DNA from: Scatophagus argus
Lineage: Eukaryota > Chordata > Actinopteri > Scatophagidae
Assembly: GCF_020382885.2 (NCBI RefSeq)
Contig: NC_058511.1
Span: 7,037,501 to 7,101,500 of the forward strand
Length of the DNA: 64,000 nt
Direction of reading: 5' to 3'
Below, piece after piece: positions 1-11,375 of the stretch (the stretch's first letter is position 1; each line of letters opens with the position of its first letter). The position numbers and the translations under genes are program-made. Below the pieces are notes generated by a model. It searched no databases. It had not been told where the DNA came from and saw only the letters and a list, made by a program, of their open reading frames with translations.

Positions 1-26
1 AGACACAGCGGTAACAAACAATCAAC

Positions 27-284
27 CAGTGTTGGGAAAGTTCACTTTCTACATGAACTAGTTCAAAGTTCAGTCCACAAATTTCAAAATGAACTAGTTC
101 AGCTCATAGTTCATAATTCAAAATTTTGAACTAAGTTCAAGGTTCCCAAAAAGAACTAATTCATAGTTTTTTTTTCTTCAATAAGCTGCTGCAAGCCATT
201 ATCAAAAGTCAAAATTATTGCCACACAGAAATATGAACGAGTTCATGAACCATCATTCATTGAACGCGTTCAGGCACAACACTG
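27..284. mobile_element. short non-autonomous hAT-like element in apob intron 21
   Basis: The left end begins CAGTGTTGGGAAAGTTCA and the right end, read in reverse, begins CAGTGTTGTGCC, so the two ends share CAGTGTTG. Flanking 8-mers are caatcaac (19-26) and cagtcaaa (285-292), identical at 6 of 8 positions, as expected for an aged 8-base hAT target duplication. The inside is built of diverged copies of the palindrome gaactagttc. It has no coding capacity. Confidence 0.6.
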
Positions 285-634
285 CAGTCAAATAGGGTTA
301 TTTGACACATTCTGGAGTCCAGTTATCAATATCACTTGCCTGCCCACATAACACAGACTACATATACATAGACACACACACACACACAGATACATCCACA
401 TCCAGAAAACAAGCTGCCCCTACTGCTGGGCTCGTTATTTAAATCATAGTTGTATCTGTAAAGTAATAGGGTTTTTTATTTTGCAACAACAAAGTAAAAA
501 AGAAAAAGAATAAGGTAACATAAAGTCTAACATTTCCTGAGCAATGTTTAGGATTTATATGTACCTGTTCAAGATGTAAGCAACTTTTAAATTAATTATG
601 TAATATTCAGATAAAAAGGTTAAAATTACATTAC
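285..634. other. apob: apob intron sequence with short CA repeat
   Basis: Intron downstream of the last visible apob exon. It holds a (CA)n run near 371-388 and AT-rich sequence. I could not find the next apob exon, which must lie left of the window. Confidence 0.6.
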
Positions 635-3600
635 CATATTTCATTGCGATTTTCTGCTCAGAGGTGGCTTCCATGACCTTGATTTCACTCTTAAGTTCCA
701 GTTCCAGCTCTTCATCACGCTTCAGGCTTGCTGTGACAGTGGCGTCACCACTGACTGAGGGGACAAGAAGTTGGACTTGCAGCATACCTTCCTTCATGGC
801 CTTCAGACTGAAAAATGTAACAGTGAGTTAGCATAATCTTAATTATGACACTGATGTTTTGTCATCAGGATTTATGGTTCATTTCTTACTTGGCACGGCC
901 AACCAGGGAGAGCTGAGGGATGTTCCTGTTTATGAAGTCAAGAGAGATGGAGTGAGTTCCCTTGCCCTTGGTGTTTCCATCAACAACTCCCATCCTGATT
1001 CCAGCCTCCACATCATAGTCAGGGATCTGGATGTCAGCTGTGATCACATTCTTCCTTCTGTTATATTTCATGATTGCTCTGGCTTCAGTTGGGTCTGCAC
1101 CTGTTTTTGGCAAACAAATCTATTAATATTCCATAACTCCACTAAACTTTAGAGCTTTTCCAAATTGAGTTTGTAATGAATCTGAAATATTTTCAATATT
1201 ATACATTACCTTCAGCCCTCAGAATAAACTTCACAGAGTCAACCTTCTGCCGACCCTCTTCTCCCTCTCTGAGGAGCTCGTAGGCAACAGTGGCTGTATA
1301 CTCAGTGACTTCACCAGTGGGGTGGAGCTCCACAGCAAATCTGTTTAGATAAGTCAATTAGACAATATTTCTATGTGATAAATTTTGAAAAGACAGTTAT
1401 TTGCTGGGAGATTAGGAAGTCTTGCTCACTTGCTGTCTCCAGTGAAGGGGAAGTAGGGGGCCGTCTCCTGAGAGAAAGCATCAATGTACTGCAGAGTAGT
1501 GCAGTATTTCATTCCAGCGAAGACAGGAGTGCATTCACTAACATCTACCTGGTCCATAGCCATAGGGGGGATGGTCTTCACCTCTGATCCAGTCACTGCT
1601 ACCAGGGTGTTTCTAGATTTTGAATATAGAAATGTACAAATTCTTGCAATCACAGACATAAGATACCCATAAATTATATTTATATTCTTATTATATTAAT
1701 TTATTAATTCTATTATTTAAAGCCATGGTTACACAAAAAATGACTGCACTTAAGCTATAATTACATCTATTTTTATGTTTCCCTCATTGAATAACATTGT
1801 TCCCCTTATACTTTGGCTGTTTCTTTCTCCTTTAATAGTGATGGTGTTATCTGTGTCTTGTATTTAGGTTGGAGGAAACTGCATCGCATCTGAAAATTCT
1901 CTTTGGACTTACGTCATTTTGATGAGCTTTGTAGGACTCACTGGAGCAGGGATGGTCAGCTTGACATTGTCACGTCCCATGGAGAGTTTAGCTCTGACCC
2001 CACTTTCATGGAAAATGTTGGTGTGCATCTCTAATCCAGAGCTGACATACTCAGGGATGTAGGAGCCAACCTGAGTTACAAACTCAATGCCAGCAGAGGG
2101 CATGAAGGTAACTTCGCTCTGCGGAAATATGGTTGACATAGGTGACTTGATGTGTTGATTCAGTGTAGTATAAAATCATATATTTAGTTGTGTGTACTTG
2201 TATGAAAATGCTTTTAAAGATAATTACCATGTCACGTGCAATCTTAAGTTCACCCTTGATGCCAGGGGTGAAAGTACCAGACAGTGAAATCCTCAGAGGC
2301 ACACCAGTCACAGTAGGCAGGAAGAATTCATTGTCCATGAAGATGTAGTGGGCAAAGATTGTGTGGTCAGTCTTGGTCAGGAGTGCCTTCATTAGCTGTA
2401 GCAAATAAAAATACACAAGACAAGTTATTGAAATCATAACCAAAAAACGTACAAATTAATTAATTGCTTCAATGTCAGCTTTTTGCTTAAAAATATTATT
2501 AACAACTCTCTTACATCAGTTGGGAACATCTTGAACATCCTGTCAATCATTGTGGCAGCAGAGTAGGCCACCTGCTCCATTTCATTAGTCCTTAGATATC
2601 CCAGCTCATTTCCCAGAAGTCTCAGATAAACCATCGCCTCAGGAGACTGTGCTGTCTTCAGTTCCCTCACAAGTTTGTTGAGGTTGCGTCCAATGTCCCT
2701 CATCAGATTCTGGGAGGCCTATACATGGATGTACGCACTTCATTACAAGATTTTTCTCTTGTGGAAAAGCTAATCATTCCTTGATCACAATGGTTTTAGC
2801 CTGATTAATGTGTACAAATCAACTCTGAGTACCTGTCTTTTCATTCTGTCCCTCTTCAGAGCAGGCATCATGTTCTGCAGGATCTCATTGATTCTGAATG
2901 GCAAGTTGTCAGAGACAAAGTACATTGTCTTCAGGGCAGTGTCGGGGAAGAATCCATTCTTTCCAAACAGGGCGTCAATGGTTGGCTCAAATCCTTGGCC
3001 TTCCAAGCCAATCTATAATAGCAACAACATTTTTTACAGTCACATCTTAGCTTATTGAAAAATCATCTCAAAGCCAGTTTGTATTAAAACAGCTCACAGT
3101 GATTACCTCCATCATGTCAATGTCATAGCCAAATGCCTTCAGAGTCATTTCAAGCATGACCTCTTTGGGCAGGTAGCTGGTACCCTCGAAGATCACGTTA
3201 CCCTCCACAGATCCAATCTTGTAGTTGCGGGAAAACTTGGTTGGGTCCATAATGGGTCTGATCTCATTACCCTGCATGGCAGCATGAATCCTCTGTCTCA
3301 ATCTGTGGGAAAGAGAAAATATGTTACAGTTAAACAACTGATGGGGAGCAAATCAAAACATCTACTTAACATGTATTGAAACAACAAATGTGAAAAATAT
3401 AAAGCTGCAACTGCTTTCCACTTACTCTTGAGTCTCTGGCTCAGATGAGGACAAAATGTTGGTGATGTGGGAGTTCACAAAGCTCCTGACTTGTTCGTCC
3501 TGGTCCTTGGGCAAGGCATCAGCCAGCTGGACCAGTTCAGTGGGCTGGGGGTCCTTCATAAGTACCAGATATGCAGCAATACGCTTTTGCATAGGGCTGG

Positions 3601-6600
3601 TACTGTCTAAAACCACCTGCATGAGAACCTCTCTGCCCTGAGACCAAACAAGAGCAATTAAATGACTGTACAGTAGATTTATTCCAACTAGTGTGTCAAA
3701 ACTCTGAAATAATTTGACTTGCCTCCTCAGGTACAGGAGTCAGCCTATACACTTGAATGGCAGCCTGCTGCACAGCTGGGGAAGCTGCAGGTTGGTTTAC
3801 ACACTGGATCACAGCAGCTCTGAGTGCAGGACTAGCAGTTACCACAGCTGGAGCCATGTTTCCAATGACCTGGAATCAAAACAAAAATAATAGTTTTCCT
3901 CACTGAACGCAGTTCAAATTCAGAGATTTGGGAACATCTTGAACATGCTGTCAAGTTCCACTGGATGACCTCTGAATGACCCTTGATGTCCCATTCTCTT
4001 ACACTATCTGACTTTGAAATGTATATTATACTTTCCCTGTATTTGAACATAATATATGGTGCTTTCCATTGAGCACACTGTTTAATTGTTTTTCTCAGGC
4101 AGTGTTATTTAATTCCGGTCAATTTACAGTGAAACGTACAGTTTATACGAATGTATAAACCTGCTAAACAAAGAAATGCGTTGCATTTTGAGCTATTGGG
4201 TGAGAAACCTACTCTAAGTGTCATGAAAGTGTTGTCCTTGTCACCAGAACAGTCACCCAACTGGGAAGCCATGAACTCAGCAACAGAGTGAATCTCAGGG
4301 ATCAGTTTTCCTTCAGCTTTGTAAAACCTGTTGTAGAAATAAGATGCTTAGAATTCAAATCCTGCGTATCTTATTTTAAACAAACAGGGAAATATGTTCT
4401 GAAATGTTGTTCAGATGTTTAACCTGGAAAAAACTGCAAAAACTGTTTGCTTCACTCACCTCTTGACAGCATTGCTCAAGGCATACATGATGGGCTTGCT
4501 CGGTTTGTATTTGGCCATCTCAAGCATGTCATTGATCAGGAGGGCGGAGGGATTAGAGATGAGTCCCACAGCAAAAACACCAGCATCAACCTCAAGTGAA
4601 GAGGTGTCAAATGTCCGGAGGATCTGCATGATGGCACTGCTGCACTCAGGGGTTCCACACTGGGCCAGAACCTGGTAGGTCAGGACACGGGACACAGCGA
4701 GAGCCTCAGGAATGGCGGGACTCAGGGTCTCAGTCTTCATTCCACGGACCATGGTGACAAGCTTGTGGAAGATGTGGGCCCTCCTCTCACCCTCCGACTC
4801 AGGCAGATTGGCCAGTTCTCTCAGGAGATTCAGACCTGCATCCTTATCCTGGACAACACTCTTGTCCTCAACAGCCTCCATGTGAAGACCCTTGACAATG
4901 TCACCTGTGATACACACAGAACATTTTTATTGTGAGTTCACGCTACCTGTAGTGACCAATCAACTATAAATCAAAACAAAGCAGTTCAAACTAAGGGCTT
5001 ACCATGGTCAAAGATTCTATCATTGTGAGGAGAAACCTGAACCAGAGTCAGTTGTTGCTTTCCGACATTTGTAACTCCATATTCTCCCCTGTAGGAAATA
5101 AAACCCCACATGGGTTCAAAATTTCATAAGTCTCTTGCACATACTTACATAACTGAGCATATTATTGAGTCCAGAAGAGTATCAGACTTACTTGTGAGAG
5201 AAAGGAATGAGGATGTGGTTCTCAGTGCAGGAACCAGAGGTCATGTGTTTCTTCTCATTGTCAAACTTGTAGTTGCAGGTCTGTGAGCTTCTGACCAGCT
5301 GGGCAAGAGGGTAGTGCTGAAGACAGACATATAATCATATTAATGTAGTAGATAAACTGAAATAAAGGAGTTGAAGAAAGTTTGCATTGCACTTCCAAGA
5401 TACCATTTGTCAATCAAGAAGTCATTTGCTGTGCAGTTAAATCTCTGAATTTCCTTTGTCTTTTCAACACTGTAGCTATTCAATGTGCTATTGCAATTTG
5501 AATTTCATGACTATCCGAGACTTGATGCGCAGGACAGCTAATGAGAAAATATTAAGTTGTTACCCCAGACAACAAGGTTAGGATACTTTACCATGCCAGA
5601 GACAAGTGCCAGGGGGCTGGTGTGATCTCTCATGGGGATAAATTTGTCACATCTGGACAGATCCCTGTTGAGGCTGATGTCAGTTGCAATGTCCTCTCTA
5701 GCGTTGACAGTGTAATAGGTCTTGCACTTGCCGTGGATAGTGGGCTGGAATAGATGAAAAATGTACAACTATCAGCATGGTTTACCTTGAAGGTGGTACT
5801 AAAATATGCAGGTGGTTTTTTGAATTTATTTTATTGATTTTCTGTTAATCAGTGTACCATGTTTTTGTTCTTGTCTTCTTCCAGCAGAGGCACAGCCAGG
5901 GCAGAGATGATACCCCTCTTGAAATTCAGGATGGTTGTTGTCTCACCATCCTCAGGGTACAGTTTCACATCGTGCACACCCTCAACCACAACCTTCAGAA
6001 GATATCTAAAAGGAAATTTAGGAAATTAAAATTATCAGTGTGAAAGGCCCCAAAATATTAATGTTAAAAGTTTCATACAGACATCACTGATTTTCACTGA
6101 ATACCTTTCCATTTCAGCAGCAAAGGCATCAGAGCTTGGTGCAGGACCGAACACAGGGTTGCCCTCTGCGTCCATGTCGACCACCTCACTCAGGCGACAG
6201 CCAGTGGTGCGGATGATGAAACTACAAGTCTGAGGTACTTCAATTTCAACCTGTGAGAGAAAGCAAATGTTCATTTTAGCTCATTTTTGAAAATGAACGA
6301 AAGAGAAGAAACAGATGACTGTAAATGATTGTGAGGGATGTTTCTCGTACCGTGCAAGAGGCCTTGGGTCCATTCTTGAGCTGTGAGGCTCCGTTGATGG
6401 CATTCAGAGATTCAGCTTCATACTGGTATTCATACTTGTGCAGAGTTTTGTACCTTTTAGCCACTAGAAGATAAAGTCAGTGTTGAAAAGAGATTTTCTA
6501 TGAAATACACAACATATTTAATCCCATAAAATAACTGTAAATGTGTTGATTGGATGTCAACACAAAAATCAAACATATCAACTTGAACATGATCACAGCA

Positions 6601-6997
6601 AGGGGTCACTTACGCAGGCAGGTTGGCTGATCATCATCTTGGGCAACTGTTGAGAAAAAAGTCAGGTAATTCACTTTTTAGAAATTATAATGAAATATAA
6701 AAATATGGAGATGGACTGTAAAATAAAATGCATAATAACTATACTGATCCATAGGTCCTATGTTATGATTATTTGGTTTGTCAAAAAGAATACAGCGCAA
6801 TTTAGGAAATATGTGATTAAATAATTTGGAGAATAATTTGAACAGTGAGTGCGCATTCTAAAAATTAAAATACATATATTAAAAAAAAATAAACACTTTC
6901 ATATTGTTAAACTGTGTACAATGATTTCTAAGAACTACTCACAAGCCAAGGCAGATGTGCTGAGGAGCAGCAAAAGGCAGAGCTTTGAGTCCCCCAT
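635..6997 (-). CDS. apob: apolipoprotein B, N-terminal part (21 exons, gene continues off left edge)
   Basis: Encodes the start of apolipoprotein B, the structural protein of VLDL and chylomicron-type particles, secreted from liver and gut. Exons read from the minus strand: 6943-6997, 6614-6646, 6351-6463, 6105-6250, 5858-6005, 5592-5744, 5192-5316, 5003-5088, 4460-4904, 4213-4327, 3723-3869, 3426-3637, 3107-3302, 2833-3012, 2515-2718, 2228-2395, 1913-2118, 1430-1612, 1210-1340, 890-1100, 635-807. They total 3,430 bases in one open frame (1,143 codons plus one base). The start gives a leucine-rich signal peptide (MGDSKLC then LLLLL), then an acidic short linker and [16 protein letters not shown], which matches the apoB N-terminus rather than vitellogenin. 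Further matches are [34 protein letters not shown] and [12 protein letters not shown]. This is the MTP-binding lipid-transfer module. All introns are GT-AG except the one after 3723 (GC-AG). Whether it is apoba or apobb type cannot be settled here. The giant downstream exons lie outside the window. Confidence 0.93.
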
Positions 6998-7074
6998 GAT
7001 GGGTTCGTTGAAGCTCTCTCCCTTGGAGTTGGCGAGTACTCAGACGAGACTGATTTCTCAGCTTCAGCTCGGCA

Positions 7075-7082
7075 CTTTTATA
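7075..7082 (-). promoter_or_regulatory. apob: TATA box of apob
   Basis: The minus strand reads TATAAAAG here, 78 bases upstream of the apob start codon. Transcription would begin near 7045-7050, giving a 5' leader of roughly 50 bases. No other TATA match lies between it and the start codon. Confidence 0.7.
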
Positions 7083-7137
7083 CACTCAGGTGGGCTCCGT
7101 CAGGGGACTGGGAGGCCCAGACAGCGCTTTGAATGCT

Positions 7138-7146
7138 CAAAGTCCA
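7138..7146 (+). promoter_or_regulatory. HNF4-type site in apob promoter
   Basis: CAAAGTCCA, the HNF4-specific binding motif, about 90-100 bases upstream of the predicted apob start site. The human APOB promoter is known to carry an HNF4 site at a similar distance (about -86 to -62), so position and motif agree. Binding itself is inferred. Confidence 0.5.
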
Positions 7147-7149
7147 CCC

Positions 7150-10127
7150 CACCTTCCTGTGTGGAGGGACAAAGGCAAAAGGTTTAAAAGATACTCACAG
7201 GCTTACAAAACTGATCAGATCTGATAAATCTTCAAAATGTATTTGTTAGTTACATTAGAGAGATTCGGATCGATTAAAGTACATTAAAATGGATATTTCA
7301 CTATTTTCAATATAACTGAGAGATCCATGAAGAGCATTTGTGTTGTTGCAGTGATTTTATTTTTTTCAGATTAATTATGGCTTTTTACTTTTGTCCGTCT
7401 GTCAGAAGAAGTAACACATGTTGTCAGCCAATTCAGCTGTTTATATAAGAAAAATTATATTTCCTGTGATTTACTGTTATTCATTGTGAAGATTCATATG
7501 ACAAATGGTTAGTTATGGTTCATTACAAGATTTTTTTGGTTATATTTCACAGCTCACTGGATCCTTTGTATGGTCCAATGGGACATCCAATGGGATATTA
7601 TATGGACTACATTTATGTCTCAAGGTTTTAAAGGTCCACAGTCAAGCAGTCAACTGTTGTAAAAAATGCAAAGTCAGTTAATGAAGCTCACTATGTAACA
7701 CCTCTAGTGTGAATTAGGTCACTGATAAACACTCATTAATGAACACTGAGTAATCGAGATGTGCTCCAAACACAAAGTCCCCCAAGACAAAAAGATGATA
7801 AACTTATCAGCTGCTTTATCCTCTGATGACACCCAGAAAAAGAAGGGAAAAAACGCCCGAAAGCATGTTTTCCGTTGTTATGTAAATGTTGGATAAGATT
7901 AAAAGGTTCATGTAGGTTTGCTTACACTGGGACAACAGTCCAGTTTGTGGCAGGTTCAGAGCGTGCAATAAATAAATAGTAATGACTTTGAAGTTATTTG
8001 CTGATTTTATTTTAAGTATTTTGATTATTATGCAAAATTTTTGAAAGAAAGTACAGATCATGGACACACACACATGCACACATATTTATGTTTTATATGT
8101 TAATAAATTAATAGATTAATTACATCCAAACACTGAGTAATGACCTGTTGCAATGTAAACCCAGCAGCACCTTTTGAAAGTTTGTCAGATATTGACCATG
8201 TTTGACTGACAGACATGTATACAGAGTCCAAAGGGAGCTTGAGCCTCTGAACACTTCATGCTTCATTTGCATTTTCGTCGCTTGTATCTAAACGTCAGAT
8301 TTTCAAAGATTTACTTGAACACATTCAATTTTTCTTTAAAAAAATATTTGCTGAAACTGTAGACATGGAGTCTGTGGTTTATTCTCAGTGCCCCCAATGG
8401 TGATACTTTGAGGAAATAAGCCTGAAATAGTTGTTATCACATTTTCCTATTTGATTAATGTTTCATTAAACAGGCAAACTTTGCTTTGCTGTGGTCAACC
8501 TGATGAGGCCCATGAGAGTGACTGTGAACTCTGTGACCCACATGGAGACAGACGTGCAGTCCCCCAGCATGGTAGATGTGGTCACTCTTGCCTAATCAGT
8601 CTTTGTGTGTAGACTTCAGCTGTTTGATACACTGAGAACACTGATTCTGTTTTGTTAGTATACATTTGTCCTTTATTATTTACTGATTTAGTGTTGTTAA
8701 AATGTAGTCTGAAAAGCAGCTTCCTGATGGTGCATGATGAATCTGCATGATAGCACTGCCACATGACAAGGCAAGCGGTGCAGCAGTGCAGATGTTATCG
8801 ACTGTATGCTTTTCTCTGTATAATCAGTAGTTATCTGTAGACTTCTTAATCACATTTTCCAACCCTTCTGTCCTTCTGTACGGATTGTTGTGCTGAGTGG
8901 TCCTTCAAATCTGCCAACATCAACATTGTCTTCACGTAAGCTTTGAGAGCTGGCACTTTAAACAAGATTATTAAAATGATTCAATTAAAAAAAGAACACA
9001 CACTGACAGGTTATTATTGCAAAACTAAAAACCCTGTAGCACTTCAAATCACTATTAGAATAAACGTTTTTTTTATTTTGTTTTATCTAATCAAAACCAC
9101 ACTATCACAATACAATAACACAATATCCTCACAAGATGTGAGGTAATTCTGTGGTCATCCAGTGGATAATTTTTCATCAAAAAGCACTAAATTAAATCAT
9201 TCTAAATTAAATTCAGAATGTATACATACATATACATAAAAAATATGAGTACCAGCCTATAAATATGTTCAGAAAAAGCAATTCAGGTTTAAAAGAAAAG
9301 AATTATTGTTAGACCATAGTATCTTATTTGGCTTGCTGTACATTTTGCTGTTAAAAGCATATATATATGCTTTTATAGGAACAATGCATGATCTAGAAGT
9401 AAACAACATTCAGTGTTTATTTTGATATTATAAAAATTCTTATAATACGGTCAATTGATGATTAAGCAATTTTTAAGCTCTGTTTTAGGTCATATTTTAT
9501 TCATTTCAAATATTCCATGATTTGGACTCTACATTTTTTCAAGATTACATTATTCTCAGTGTCAAGCTGCGCATGTCAAGTGTAGCTTGGATTCTTGTGC
9601 AACTAGCTCACTGTTCCCTATGCAATAAAGCCTTGTAGAAAACTCTGCTAAGGCAGTCCAGTCACTTAATTTATTGAACGGACTTATTACCAGCAGACAG
9701 TGTTACTGAAAAAAAAGACTAAAAACTAAAAATTTAAATGACTAAAAAGAGCAAGACAGAAGTCTTCATTTTTGCCCTCTTACACATTGATCTAAACAAG
9801 GCCCTTTACCCTCTGTACTTAAATATCAATTTCAAAGCTCCCACAAAGCAATTCCAGGTTTGTTCCAGAATATGTTTGTGTGCGTCCCCTCAACAAAGAG
9901 CTTTAAATTTGCTGGATGGTACTCTGCACTGTTTGATCTTTGAAATAAAGTGACAGAAGTCTCTAAGTTATATTAAATGGTCTTTGAAGTAAAGTGAAAA
10001 AAGTCTCTAAATGATATTAACAATTTTTCTTGGGACAAATGCACATATCAGCTTCAGTAGATCATGTCAACTCCCACTAAATTAGATTTGGCTTTTCACT
10101 TATGTGCTGCAACAACATGATAAAAAA
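7150..10127. other. intergenic, no recognised gene
   Basis: AT-rich spacer between the apob promoter and the first transposon remnants. Only short shadow frames are present. A stretch at 8474-8595 resembles a lone exon (acceptor tttcattaaacag, 39 open codons, then a stop) but matches no protein I know. Nothing else is identifiable. Confidence 0.5.
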
Positions 10128-10181
10128 GAATTTCCCTTTGGAGATAAATGAAGGAATTCTGATTCTGATTCTGATTCTGAT
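10128..10181 (+). mobile_element. 3' tail of a non-LTR retroposon
   Basis: Reads gaatttccctttggagataa and then four GATTCT units. The conserved stem-like segment followed by GATTCT repeats is a typical 3' end of fish LINE/SINE copies of the L2/CR1 kind. Only the tail remains. A second copy lies in reverse orientation at 15351-15393. Confidence 0.55.
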
Positions 10182-10899
10182 AGTTTAATTAGTCACAATT
10201 TTGCACAACTCATCATTGTCTACGTAATATGTAAAGTATAGATTTTTCACAAAAATACATGTTCTAAAATCCAACATTTGTGTCTACAGTATGTTTTGTG
10301 TTACTGTCTATTGAATGTGAATTTGTTAAAATGCTTTACTTGCAGTCCTGTATTTTATACTCAGAATACACAGATTGTATCTTTCTAGCACAAAAGAACT
10401 GATTGCCTGCAGCACAGTTAACTGTGTAATACAGTTTGCAATACATTCTTGTACAGTTTACTGACCTATCAGTCAGTCTGACTGAGCAAACATTGGCTGA
10501 AGGTCCAGACAAAATGAAGTCATGCAAGGGGTATCACTGTGTCATAAACTACCATGTTCACTTGAAGTCATATTGCTCTTCAGCTTTATCTCGAGCTGAC
10601 AGATAGTGCTTCAAACCAAACCTGATAAAAACCTCACTGATATAACCCTTCTGTGAAAATTGATCAAAGTTTATCACATACTACACAGTATAGAGAATAT
10701 ATGTTTGTCTGTATGTCTTATATAACTATAATTTTTGCCAGGTTGCCACATTTTTGTTTAAAATACAGATCAGTTGAACTCTTTGGTAATTTATTGAGTA
10801 ACTTCAGTGCATGAATGTACTTGTTGCACAGGTTTTTATGTCAATGTTTTCATCCCCTGTAGCCAAAGTATTTTATGTACATAAAGATATACTCAGATT

Positions 10900-11375
10900 C
10901 ATTTGCCCTTTACACCAGCAGGGACTTTAATGACATTGCATTCTAAATACACAGACAGCTTTGCAGCTATAACAGCTTCCACTCTTCTGGAAAGGCTTTC
11001 CACAACATGTTGGAGTGTTTCTGTGGGAATTTTGGCCCACTCATGCAGTAGAGCATTTGTGAGGTCAGACACTGATGTTGGACCAAAAGGCCTGGCTCAC
11101 AGTCTCTGCTCCAGTTCATCCCAAAGGTGTTTGATGGGGTTGAGATCAGGACTCTGTGTGGGCCAGTCAAGCTCTTCCACACCAAACTCATCCAACCATG
11201 TCTTGATAAAGAAGGAAATAAAGGAATTCTGATTGATGGACTTTACCTTGTGCACTGGGGCACAGTCATGCTGGAATAGAAAAGGGCCTTCAACAAATTG
11301 TTGCCACAAAGTTGGAAGCATAGCATTGTCCAAAATGTCTTGGTATGCTGAAGCATTAAGATTTCCCTTCATTGG
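10900..11375 (-). pseudogene. Tc1/mariner transposase remnant
   Basis: C-terminal part of a Tc1-like DDE transposase, which cuts and pastes its own transposon. Recognisable blocks are FLFQHDCAPVHK, DWPTQSPDLNPI and HLWDELEQRL, followed in the same frame by SVSDLTNALLHEWAKIP and HVVESLSRRVEAVIAA. The copy is dead: the N-terminal half is missing, a TGA interrupts the frame near 11097 (probably CGA to TGA by CpG decay), and about 30 bases of foreign sequence sit at 11206-11238. No inverted termini were found. Confidence 0.85.

Noticed and set aside
635-6997. Vitellogenin gene
   Set aside because: Same lipid-transfer superfamily and similar exon pattern, but the residue matches ([33 protein letters not shown]) are those of apolipoprotein B.
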